Positions 32,066 to 41,102 of a stretch of DNA of 64,000 nt are shown in pieces. The notes under the pieces were generated by a model. That model saw nothing but the letters and a program-made list of their open reading frames with translations. It had not been told where the DNA came from and made no database searches. This DNA comes from Globisporangium splendens (Eukaryota; Oomycota; Peronosporomycetes; Pythiales; Pythiaceae), in contig VFIW01000109.1 of assembly GCA_006386115.1 (NCBI GenBank), positions 1-64,000 on the forward strand, in the 5' to 3' direction. Numbering within the stretch: position 1 is the first letter of the stretch; the number at the start of each line of letters is the position of its first letter. The position numbers and the translations under genes are program-made.

Positions 32066-32776
32066 TTAGGTCATCGCATATGCTGTGATCGTGACCAAAG
32101 CAATGCCCGCGCTCGTGATGGCCGAGACGGTGCTCGTAGCAGATACTTTGGTAGGCGCAGGCGTACGAGCTGGCGATTCTGCTTCGCCCTGAATACCCAT
32201 ATCCTCGCTTTGAGGTTCGGTCGTGGACTTTTGGATGTCCTGGTCCTCAATGTCGAGCTCTGAGCCCGACGTGGACAACGACGACGAAAATGGTGATGTG
32301 CTTCCTGCTTCGCCGGATCCAGACCCAGAGACTGACACGCTGGTTATCGAAGGAACTGATATGGCGGTGTCCGACGACCCAGAGCTGGTACTTTCAGCTG
32401 GAGCTGGGGTCTCGGGGACTTCCTGGGGCTCCGTGATTGAGCACTCCGTGAAGATGCTGGTGACTGCGTCCTTAAAGGAGAGCGAGCTCCCACTGAGCAC
32501 GAGATTGCAACGTGGCAGACGCAGGTCGCTGACGCGCTTCACGAGATCGGTGCACTTGCAGATGGACAAGCGCTGGCTACTCGTGGGCAGTGCGTCGCTT
32601 GTGAGGTCGTAGTCGGACACTTCACTGCACGACTGCAATTCGTTCGTGAGGCCACCGAAGACGGATTGGCGGTCGCTTTCCGTGCACGTCTTGTACTTGG
32701 TCGCAGCCTCCGCAATCTGACCTGGTGTAGCCAGCAGAAACAGCGCGCAAGCAGTGATCGAGAACGAGGTCTTCAT
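32066..32776 (-). CDS. Elicitin-like secreted protein with Ser/Thr-rich stalk and GPI-type tail
   Basis: The protein has 236 residues. A signal peptide covers residues 1-24 (SITACALFLLATPGQIAEA). The elicitin-like domain follows, with six cysteines in the family order: TC, SC, IC, KC, RC and EC between residues about 31 and 112, and the ICKCTDLVKRV and LPRCNLVLSG segments. Residues about 120-215 are Ser/Thr/Pro/Gly-rich, a likely O-glycosylated stalk. The last 20 residues are hydrophobic (SAITSAGIALVTITAYAM), as in GPI-anchored proteins. Elicitins bind sterols and other lipids. Elicitin-like proteins of this long class are usually wall- or membrane-attached, and some trigger plant defence. 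It is intronless. Confidence 0.85.
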   Translation of the reverse strand: MKTSFSITACALFLLATPGQIAEAATKYKTCTESDRQSVFGGLTNELQSCSEVSDYDLTSDALPTSSQRLSICKCTDLVKRVSDLRLPRCNLVLSGSSLSFKDAVTSIFTECSITEPQEVPETPAPAESTSSGSSDTAISVPSITSVSVSGSGSGEAGSTSPFSSSLSTSGSELDIEDQDIQKSTTEPQSEDMGIQGEAESPARTPAPTKVSATSTVSAITSAGIALVTITAYAMT

Positions 32777-33606
32777 CGTGGCTGGTGGCGATGCGGTTGT
32801 GCTTGTAGCGCTTCAAGCGTCGAGTGGTTGGCAGAGGAGGTCCTTGAGAGGAAAATCGAGAATGACTGATGGTTGCTGACGGTTGTGAACTCGCTCCTCT
32901 GGTATCGACATGGAGATGGAAAGTCGCATGCGCGAGCCAGCCTCCACCGCGGCAGTCGCCGCGCTTCAACATACCACTCTGTTGCTTTTTTCATCTCTCT
33001 GGCGAAATGTATCCGACCGAAAGGTCACAGACGCCGCCCACCACGCCATTCGGAATGACAGCCAGAATATTCTCAACACAGCCGCCTTTTACGATCGATA
33101 TTTTGTCGCTCTTTATCATTTCTAGTGTACTCTCTTCCTTGCAAATTAATACACGCAGTTTATTTGCAAATATCATTATGGTTCCACGTTCAAATTTCGA
33201 GTTGCAGACCACAGCCCTACTTTACCCTCTCAACCAAACAACAGCACCCAGTTGTCTGCAGAATTTGCCTTTCCAGGCTTGTGTCCAATGCCGCAGGTCG
33301 TATGAGCAACGAGAAGGAAGGCAAACGTGTTCGATCAATCACGTCAGTCCCATCATGACGGACAAGCTCCGGTGAGCAGACCGAGCGCCAGCCAGTCGCT
33401 GCATATCCTTTGCACGACACCCAACTTCATCTGACTTTCCACGTTTGAAGGCGTGGACCCGGGTTGGGGACGCGAAAGGTCGCGCATGGGTCTCCCGACG
33501 CGATCTTTTCTTTCTGTTGTTTTCGGATCCGCTCGCTCCCAATCACTCGAGTCATTCGGTATTTTTCGCCCCGTTCTCTGCCCACCACCACACGTGCGAC
33601 ACGACG
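32777..33606. other. Divergent intergenic region between the elicitin-like and RUN/ELMO genes
   Basis: No gene is supported in these 830 bp. The plus-strand promoter element is listed separately. Confidence 0.4.
33552..33568 (+). promoter_or_regulatory. Inr/FPR-like element 39 bp before the RUN-RhoGAP-ELMO start
   Basis: TCATTCGGTATTTTTCG resembles the oomycete Inr-FPR core promoter (YCATTYYNCAWTTTNYY) with two mismatches. Its position, ending 38 bp before ATG 33607, fits the short leaders usual in these genomes. Confidence 0.45.
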
Positions 33607-36600
33607 ATGGACTCGCTGTTCTCGCGCCTGAGCAACCTTATCCTAGGCGAGCCCGAGGAGGAGACTGAGGACGAGCGACTGCTGCGCCTGCGCAAGCTCT
33701 CGAAGCAGCAGCTGCTCGCGAAAAGCCAACGCGCCGTGATCCTCGACGACCTCGAGCACGTGATCCAGTCGCTGCACCACCTTCTCAAGAGCAAGCCCTC
33801 AGCCAAGAACGTCACCAGTGGGAGTGCGAGCGCACCTGGTAGTAATGAGGATACTGGGGATGACGAGTCGGAGCGCACGCTCTCGCCCAACAACCAGAAC
33901 GCAATGATGGAATCGACCGACGAACAGAAGCAGTTGCTGCTCAACGACGACCTCGCTGTCGTGAACATGCTGTGCACGCACTTAGATCGCTGCATGGCCC
34001 ACGGCTTGCGTCCCATGGAAAGTGACCCATCCTCGACTGTCAAATTCTTTGGCGTTCTCAAGTGGACTTGCACACGCATCGAAGCCATCCGCCAGAAGCA
34101 AATGGTCGATGCGATGCACACTGCAAGCAGCGCTGGGAGTAAGAAAGTGTGTAAAGTCGTGACGTCGAGTGTCGAACCCGACTTGCCGCGCTACGTTCGT
34201 GGGTTTGTCGGTGCTGTGCGAGCTGCAAACAGCCTGACAAACGTCCGAACCGATGAAGGCAAAGCTCGTGCGTTTGCTCGTCAAGCGCTGAACATGCACG
34301 TGTTGCGGTCCTCCATGAGCTTGATCCTATCGGAGACCAACATGGATCTTCTTGCGTCTTACTACACGGAGTTTGCGCTGTTTCGTCAGCGTGATGACGT
34401 CAAGATGTTTCTGAGCATGCTTTCGGGGTTAGACGATCTCGGGTTTGCATTCCTAATCGACGATATGCGGCTCGATCTGGCTCCAGACACGTTGCCGTTC
34501 TCGAAGCCACTGCCTCGCCCAAAGGCGCAGAAAATCAAGAAAACTGCTCCAAAGCTCATCGATCCCGAAGACATGGTCGGTGGACGTGTTCGACTGTGCG
34601 AGGAAGACACGGAAACCAATCTTTTGGTGGAAAAGTTGGTGTCACACCATGAGCTGCGAAGCACCTTCAACACGAAAAAGGGTGGGAATCCGCTCTCGGA
34701 TATCTTGAAGCAAGCAGCGAGTTCTCAAAAAATGGAGGATGCGGCGACGGCAGTGCTACGGTTCTTGGAGCTTAGTTATCCTGAATACGACGTCTTTGGC
34801 ACAGAGCTACTCGATGTGCTCTGCAACCCGTTTCTCAGTGGCATGGCTCGCTTTGAGACCGCGATGGCGATCCCAGACGTGGTTGAAGCCTGCTTTTGTT
34901 ATCTGTACGAGAACGTGGACACACCAGGTTTGTTTCAAGTGCATTTACAGGCTGACCACGTCATGGAGCTGCGCGACACAATCGAGGAACTCGGTGGGTT
35001 CCACATAAAAATGAGTGTCAACCCCCACGAAGTGACTGCGATTCTCTTGCAGTACCTGTGGGAGCTGCCCGACGCCTTACTCACGGAAGAGCGTATGGAG
35101 AACTTCTTGGCGTGCGGAGCGAAATCGGAAAACGGAATGGATGAAGACGAAAAGAAGATGCTGCTGCGTGTGCTTGTGAATGACTTGCCGTGGTACTGCA
35201 AACCGATTCTCGAGCGTCTTTGCCACTTGATCATGGTCGCATTGGAGCCATGCCACGCGGAGAAAAATGGGTTGAGTCTGTACTCGATCGCAAACTGCCT
35301 GGCCCCAATCATTCTTCGCCGGAAGCATGGCGTCCGCTTCCACGAGTACGAAGACCCTGGGTTCCGTAAATACCCCGTGGGGTATCAAAACTCGAGCTCG
35401 GTTCGCTTTCGCCTGATCCCAGATGCCAACGACAACTGCCCGTTTAGTGACGATACCGATCGCGTGGCAGCCGAGTCCCGGGCGTTGCGTCACATGAAGC
35501 GCGATGCAGAAGAGAGTGCGCACGTGCTGAGCCTTCTGTTTCGCGAGCATGATTACATTTTGAGTGACTTCCGTCAAGAGCTCGTCCACCGAAGATCCAA
35601 GTTGCGCGAGAAAGTGTACTTTCTCGAAACCATTCGTTTCAAGATGGAAGAACCGATTGATACGACGAATGCCGCGCACGTGGCGCTGCTGAAGCGACTC
35701 TGGGATGGTCTCTTGCCGTCGACGAATGAACAAGAACCGGTGTTTGACGATGCTGCGATCGACGTGAACGTTTTACTCGCATCCGAGCGATGGAAAGTGA
35801 GCGGATTCCACACCGAAAACCCGCTTGGTGGGTTCCGTGGAGGCGGGCTGCTGTCCCTTGAGACGCTAGTGTTTTTTGTTGAGGAATACCCCAGCAAGGC
35901 TCGATCGATGATGGAGCGCAACGCCATCGCGGGTGGTAATCGCTACCCATTCCCAGTGGCGAGCATCAATGTCATGCGTATGACGATGAAGTTGCTGATG
36001 ATGGACGAGGCTCCCGACGTGTACAGTAAGCTCGTGCTTCATTCGACTGACGAAAATATCCCTACCACAGTGCTGAAGATGCGAATCGCCGAGCGGGTGA
36101 GTCGCACGCCATTCTGGAATCTGTTGAATGACCAACTGGCATTCTTCAAACTGCATTCGATGGCATTCATGCTCTTGGATTTGCACTGGATTCATTCCGG
36201 AGCTACCCAAATGGGATTCCAACCAGTGCTTGATGCCACCCGCAGACAAATGGGGTGGCTCTTGGAGCAATCGCCAACGACCGTGGAGGAGATGTGGACA
36301 ACTTGGATGGAAGTGCGGGAGCAACATGCGAGGAAGTACACGCCGACTTTTGCCGATAGTACGATGATTTCGGGGATCACACAGGAAAGTGACGACTTGG
36401 TGGAGCAAATGATCGCACACTTGAAAGAAAAGGATGAGGAGAATCAACTGATGCAGCAGCTGAACGAGGAAGAGGATGCGGTGCAATTGCAAAAGCAGAA
36501 AGCGTCCTTTGAAGGAGAGGAAACAGCGTTTTCTAACAGTGCAGAATCTTTGAACGAGAAAGACATGGAGCCTGCGACCGCCACAGACCAAGATCAAGTC

Positions 36601-36669
36601 GCCTCATTGGAGGATAATCAGTCGCTCTCCAGCGCACCGATCTCGAATGAAGTTGCGCAAGCGTACTAG
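33607..36669 (+). CDS. RUN - RhoGAP-like - ELMO domain protein
   Basis: This is an intronless 1020-residue protein. Residues about 40-290 match a RUN domain (LCTHLDRCMAHGLRPM, VLRSSMSLILSETNMDLLAS, FLSMLSGLDDLGFAFLI). Residues about 420-572 match RhoGAP (TPGLFQVHLQAD, HEVTAILLQYLWELPDALLT, LYSIANCLAPIILRR). The arginine finger expected in GIFRxSG is replaced by Gln444 (GLFQV), so GAP activity by the normal mechanism is doubtful. Residues about 690-870 match ELMO (WKVSGFHTENPLGGFRGGGL, YPFPVASINVMRM), and the conserved FRG arginine (R744) used by ELMOD-type Arf GAPs is kept. The C-terminus is an acidic coiled coil. The architecture suggests a scaffold linking Rab/Rap, Rho and Arf GTPases in membrane or actin control. 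Start ATG 33607 follows an Inr-like element. Confidence 0.82.
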   Translation: MDSLFSRLSNLILGEPEEETEDERLLRLRKLSKQQLLAKSQRAVILDDLEHVIQSLHHLLKSKPSAKNVTSGSASAPGSNEDTGDDESERTLSPNNQNAMMESTDEQKQLLLNDDLAVVNMLCTHLDRCMAHGLRPMESDPSSTVKFFGVLKWTCTRIEAIRQKQMVDAMHTASSAGSKKVCKVVTSSVEPDLPRYVRGFVGAVRAANSLTNVRTDEGKARAFARQALNMHVLRSSMSLILSETNMDLLASYYTEFALFRQRDDVKMFLSMLSGLDDLGFAFLIDDMRLDLAPDTLPFSKPLPRPKAQKIKKTAPKLIDPEDMVGGRVRLCEEDTETNLLVEKLVSHHELRSTFNTKKGGNPLSDILKQAASSQKMEDAATAVLRFLELSYPEYDVFGTELLDVLCNPFLSGMARFETAMAIPDVVEACFCYLYENVDTPGLFQVHLQADHVMELRDTIEELGGFHIKMSVNPHEVTAILLQYLWELPDALLTEERMENFLACGAKSENGMDEDEKKMLLRVLVNDLPWYCKPILERLCHLIMVALEPCHAEKNGLSLYSIANCLAPIILRRKHGVRFHEYEDPGFRKYPVGYQNSSSVRFRLIPDANDNCPFSDDTDRVAAESRALRHMKRDAEESAHVLSLLFREHDYILSDFRQELVHRRSKLREKVYFLETIRFKMEEPIDTTNAAHVALLKRLWDGLLPSTNEQEPVFDDAAIDVNVLLASERWKVSGFHTENPLGGFRGGGLLSLETLVFFVEEYPSKARSMMERNAIAGGNRYPFPVASINVMRMTMKLLMMDEAPDVYSKLVLHSTDENIPTTVLKMRIAERVSRTPFWNLLNDQLAFFKLHSMAFMLLDLHWIHSGATQMGFQPVLDATRRQMGWLLEQSPTTVEEMWTTWMEVREQHARKYTPTFADSTMISGITQESDDLVEQMIAHLKEKDEENQLMQQLNEEEDAVQLQKQKASFEGEETAFSNSAESLNEKDMEPATATDQDQVASLEDNQSLSSAPISNEVAQAY

Positions 36670-36801
36670 GCATCCCGCCACGGTGAGTTAGCAGCAGCAG
36701 CAGCAGTTGTAGTCGTAATGAGCCACACAAGAAGAGTTGTCTACATGCATACGTTCTAATTATTGCTTGTTTAACTGCGCCAGCCTTTGTTGCTCTTTTT
36801 T

Positions 36802-37724
36802 CTACACACTGGATGTGTCTTTCAACCCCTTCACCACATTGATCGTCGCTTCCTTTGGCGTCTGCTGCACGTATATTGATCCTCCGCTGCGCGAGACCTT
36901 GCCCGTGTGGTGGCGATCGCAGCACCCTCCGCCGTTACGAGCACTCCAAAAGCAAAAGTACGAGTAAAGGTTGAATTTCGTCGGGACGTGCTCGACAACG
37001 TAATGGAACGCGTCTTCTGTATCGCCCTCTTGGAATGGGTACTCGAGCCACTCGTACTTGGCCATACGAGCGTTGTTGTCGCGCTCGCCAATCATGTGGT
37101 TGCAGGTGTTGAGGTACACGTAGGGTCGGTGCGAGTTATCATGCAGCTTCCATTCGGCGTATGGCACTTCCTTGCGGTAGTGGTGCATGAGTGAGAACCA
37201 GTCTCCGACGTTCTTCTTCGCCCCCTGCGACCATTGCTGATCGCCACCGTGGTCTCCTGAGAACACGCTCGTCCACGGTAGGGATGCATTTGGGTCGAGA
37301 TTCACGTTTCTACAGAGAGCAAGAATAGGGAGCAAGTGAGTACACAACTGAAGATTGGCACGCTTTGTCAAATCCTCTCAGCTTACCGATACTCCATGTA
37401 GTTGATATCCGCCGTGCGCTTGTAAGTGCGGCGGTTGAAGGTTCGGTACAAGATGGTTGCGCACGTGTTTTCCAGCTCTTCCTTGACGCGATTGTAGGAC
37501 GACTCGCCGGCGAACACGATGCAGAGCTTGCAGTAGAGCTCGCCCGAGTCCTCCTGGCGCTCGAACTGGAAGAACACCTTGATGAGCTCGTTCTTGTTGG
37601 TGATGTCGATCTCGGGCTGCATGAACACGGGCAAGCAGCGCCGCAGCCAGGAGATCTCGACGTCGGTCGCGCTCGAGCCGTACGAGGTCGAGCCGAGCAC
37701 GGACGGACTCGTGTTCTCGTTCAT
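36802..37724 (-). CDS. Hypothetical protein, two exons, 5' end uncertain
   Basis: Two exons are read on the minus strand, 37724-37387 and 37309-36802, with a clean 77-bp GTAAGC...TGTAG intron (phase 2), giving about 281 residues. I do not recognise the family. Visible are ELIKVFFQFERQEDSGELYC, a Trp/His/Tyr-rich middle (WFSLMHHYRKEVPYAEW, YVYLNTCNHMIGERDNNARM) and a Cys/His cluster near the end (GGGCCDRHH). The same frame stays open upstream to about 37881 as a Pro/Ser/Ala/Thr-rich stretch, where TTCTGTAG looks like an acceptor. However, there is no ATG on this strand between 37881 and the neighbouring golgin stop, so I start at the first in-frame ATG. The 5' side is occupied by an inverted-repeat element (38007-38081). 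Confidence 0.6.
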
Positions 37725-38006
37725 CTCGCGGTACGCGAAGTCGGCGTCAGACGCCGTGGCGGAGCTGGTCGAGCTGGCGGTCGGAGGAATCGTGGCGGCA
37801 GGGGGCAGTTGCGTCGACGGCGGGGACGTCGAGTCAATCTCGCACTCCGTCAATTCGACGGCGGCGCTTCCGAGCGTGGCAAGTATCTACAGAAGAGCGT
37901 CCCCCCCCGCAGCCCCGTCTTCCACTTCCACTTGCGCACTGAGCGCTTTTGATCTGGACGACGGACCGGATAGTTTAACGTTACGCAACAAACAGTTGTT
38001 CTCACT

Positions 38007-38081
38007 CAATTCGGGACGTGCGTCCCTAAAAACTATCCCTCTCTTGAGTTAGGGACGATATGGGTACAATTCGGAACGTGA
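38007..38081. repeat. Short element with inverted GTCCCTAA/TTAGGGAC and flanking direct 14-mers
   Basis: GTCCCTAA (38022-38029) and TTAGGGAC (38049-38056) form an 8-bp inverted repeat with a 19-base loop. It is flanked by near-identical 14-mers, CAATTCGGGACGTG (38007-38020) and CAATTCGGAACGTG (38068-38081). GTGCGTCCCT also occurs at the outer end of the big palindrome arms near 3068. It could be a terminator-like hairpin after the golgin gene or a relic of a small transposon. Confidence 0.5.
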
Positions 38082-38105
38082 GACGAGATGCACAAAGTGG
38101 GTGGA

Positions 38106-40276
38106 TTATGGAGTGGGGAAGAGCGCCTGGTTGCCGCCGTCCGCCGCTGCTTTGCCTGGCACAAAGCCCGCCGCGATGCCGCCGCCATTGACGCCCGCAG
38201 CGTGTTGCTGCATCTCTTCGCTCAGGTGGCTGGTGTGGAAGCTCAGCACGATGAACACCCACAAGTGGATCAGCGCGATGTAGCACAGCAGTCCCAGTCG
38301 CGCAAACGGGTAGCTCAAAAACATCCGCCCGAGAAACAACAGCCACCGATCGAGCACATCTAAAGCAGTGACCACACGACTGCTACGTTCCACGACTGGA
38401 GCGACACGAGAGATCATGTTCGCCATGCGGTTCGGCCGCGAGCGCATGCCGCCTCCCTGTCGTTTACCGATGGGTGTTGCCATCTCCATGTCTAAGATGC
38501 CGCCATTGCGTTCGATCTGTGCCAACTTGTCCTCGGCATTCTGACTTCGAGTCTGCGCATCCGCCAAGCGAACCTCCAGTGTCGTCACTTTGCTTCGCAA
38601 CCCATCGATAGTCTCCTGCTTTTCCACCAAGCGATTCGTCAACGTCTGTATTCTCGACTCGGCTACAACGGTGCCATTTGTGTGGCTGCCAGCGGCCAAT
38701 TGGTTCAGCTTTTCCTTCAGCACTTCGTTCTCACGTGTCACCACGAAAATCTGCTGCGCGGTAGCGTTGTGCGTTTCCTCCAAAGCGTGCTTTAATCGTC
38801 GAATCTCGTCATGAAGCCCCAACATCTCCTGTTTCTGAACCTCGTTCTTTCTCATCTCGTCATGCAACGTTTTCTTTGTGAGCACCAGTGTTTGCTGAAC
38901 ACGGCGATAATCCTCGTTCAGTGTCGAGATGGCTCCATTTGACGCACCGGAATGGAAACCATTTCCAGTTCTATTGTTGCTGCCTGGTCCAGACGACCCT
39001 AAATGCACGGATTCTGCTGCTGTTTGCTTCGCCTTGGCAAGCTCCTTTTCAAGGTTTGCCACGTTGTTGCCCAGCTCCGTGTTCGTTTTCTCCAATTGCG
39101 ACTGCCGTACAAACATCGACTGCTTCGAGTTTTCATGTTCACGCTTCAGGTTGTTCATCGACGTCAGCGTCTCCTGCAACTCGGCTCTCAGTGACAAAAT
39201 CAGCTGCTCCGACTCATTGTTCGCGGATGCAGCGCTAGTCCACAGGTTATCTTTCGACTCGACTGCCTTCGCGAGCTCTGCTCTCAAGGCTACTACCTCT
39301 TCGGTCTGGAGTCTTTTTGCCTCTTGAAGCGCCTCCAGTTCGCTTGTCGCGTTCTGAGCTTGTGCGTCTTTCAGCTCCAGCGCTTGGACAAAGTTTCGCT
39401 CGTCCGCATCTTTTTCGTGGCGAAGGTGAACCATCTGCAATAAAAGAGAAGCATTCGACTTTAGTGTTACGGGCACAGCGATCCACAAGGCACTGAGTAC
39501 CGTACCTCTTGTTGAACCTCGGCAATCTTCTCCTTGCACTCCCTTTCAAGAGCTTCCATCTCTTCCTCGTACATTTTGAGGCTCTTCTGCGCCGTTCCCA
39601 GTGCTTTCTCTTTTGAGCGAAGGTCCGCTTTTGCTCGCGCCAGCTCCTTGCGCAAGCGATTGCATTCTTCTTCGATAGTATTCGATCCTGACGAGCTTCG
39701 CGGAGGCGAAGGCGACGTCAAGCTTCTATCTTTCCCAGATCCAGAACTGGGAGGGGTGCTTCTCACGCGAGGGGCTGGAGCTCGTGGCGGCAGATCCTCC
39801 TCAACATTAGCAGCATGCGTCTACATGAAACTTTCTTCGTTAAACGCATTGTGGAGTGGCAACTGCAGTTTGTATCCAAGCGCATCGTACCTGCATCGAA
39901 GGAGCATTGTCGTCTCGCATATCTTTCTGGTCATCACAGTACTCACCATTCTCGTGTGCATCTTCACCATATGCTTCGGAACTAGTAACAGAGTCGCCGC
40001 GCACCGCATCTGTCGCCAATGCGATGCGTGTCTTGAGAGAGGAGAGTAGTCCTTCCTGCTCTTCTTCCTCTTCTTCCCCTTCGGATCCAGGACCTGCATT
40101 CACGTGTCCGTCGAGATGCACATGGGGGAGATTAGTTGCGCTTCTAGGATGGAGTAGAGGGTGGCTTGCATGTGCTGTGGGTGTCGCATCGTACCTGAGA
40201 GCGTGAATGCCGCATGCTGATCGACGGACTCGAGCAGGTTCCCTGCCAGTTGGAGCGAGCTGTTCACCCAGTTCAT
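38106..40276 (-). CDS. Golgin-84-like Golgi coiled-coil protein
   Basis: Four exons are read on the minus strand: 40276-40195, 40093-39891, 39820-39506 and 39434-38106, giving 642 residues. The N-terminus MNWVNSSLQLAGNLLESVDQ matches the conserved golgin-84 start. Acidic and Ser/Pro-rich segments follow. A long coiled coil covers about residues 130-530, with DEMRKNEVQKQEMLGLHDEI and VVTRENEVLKEKLNQL. A C-terminal domain near the membrane follows, ending in a single anchor (FARLGLLCYIALIHLWVFIV) and a short tail. Golgin-84 (GOLGA5) tethers vesicles within the Golgi and binds Rab1. Exon 2 starts after GAATGCAG, the only acceptor that keeps phase. Introns are 71-101 bp. A T-rich run (40301-40329) lies just upstream of the start. 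Confidence 0.83.
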
Positions 40277-41102
40277 CTTCGTTTCTTTTGCGTGGCACTT
40301 TTTTTTTTTTTTTTTTTTTTTGTTTTTTTTTCTCATGTGCTGCATAATGGAAGGTTTTACTAGAAGGACTCGCCCAAGATACGAGTTCAAAATGCCTTAA
40401 ATATGATAACCTTATTGGACTTTTCAGTTATTTAGTGATAGAAACCCGGATGCAATTTGCTTGGTCGGATAACCGTCTACTTCAGTCGGATAAAGTCGAC
40501 ACACTAGCCCACTTCAACAGACTAAGACCGAGAGTGACCACTGTCCGCTATCTCAAGAGTGCGTTCGACCAAAAATTGCACCAATATCAGCGTCTGAGAG
40601 CTCTTTCGACAACCCCGACGACGTCAATGACGATCCAGCATCCACCTCGCTTCCTCTTTCACAACTCAATGGAGAACTCCCGTGTTCACCACAGCCGTGT
40701 TCTCGTGCTCTGCAACCGCCACAGCAAGATGCTCGCGCTTTCGTGTCCCGCGTTCGCCACAAACGCTCGCTTGTCCACCAAAGCAACCCCAAAAAAAGCA
40801 ACACTGAAAGAACCAACCGACAACTCTAGTCGACTCGAACCGACTGATAACCGTGCAGACTTCAGTTGTGGCCGACTCTGCACTTCTTGCTTTTCTCGAG
40901 TACTGGTACAATACCAGTATGTGTTGCCTATTATTGTTATAATGGGTGCGACAGAGCAATTTATTGTATATGCGGAACCCAGTAAAACCTCGCGTCCTTT
41001 GGAGGGAAACCAACACGCAGCGAGTAAGGTTATTTGGCTGTCCACACTTTTGACATCAAAGGCAGGATTTTGTCTGGTTTTCCAACTGCGGTGGCGCAGA
41101 TC
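40277..41102. other. Divergent intergenic region with a poly(T) tract
   Basis: A run of about 21 T, a G, then T8 lies at 40301-40331, directly upstream of the golgin start. Frames spanning 40435-41106 lack domain-like sequence and their ATG-bearing parts are short. I see no supported gene. The 3' part is the probable promoter of the EZH gene. Confidence 0.4.

Noticed and set aside
37365..37952. A 195-codon plus-strand frame antisense to the two-exon hypothetical gene
   Set aside because: The minus strand has a clean phase-matched GTAAGC/TGTAG intron and better composition. The plus frame is a Gly/Arg/Ala-rich shadow.
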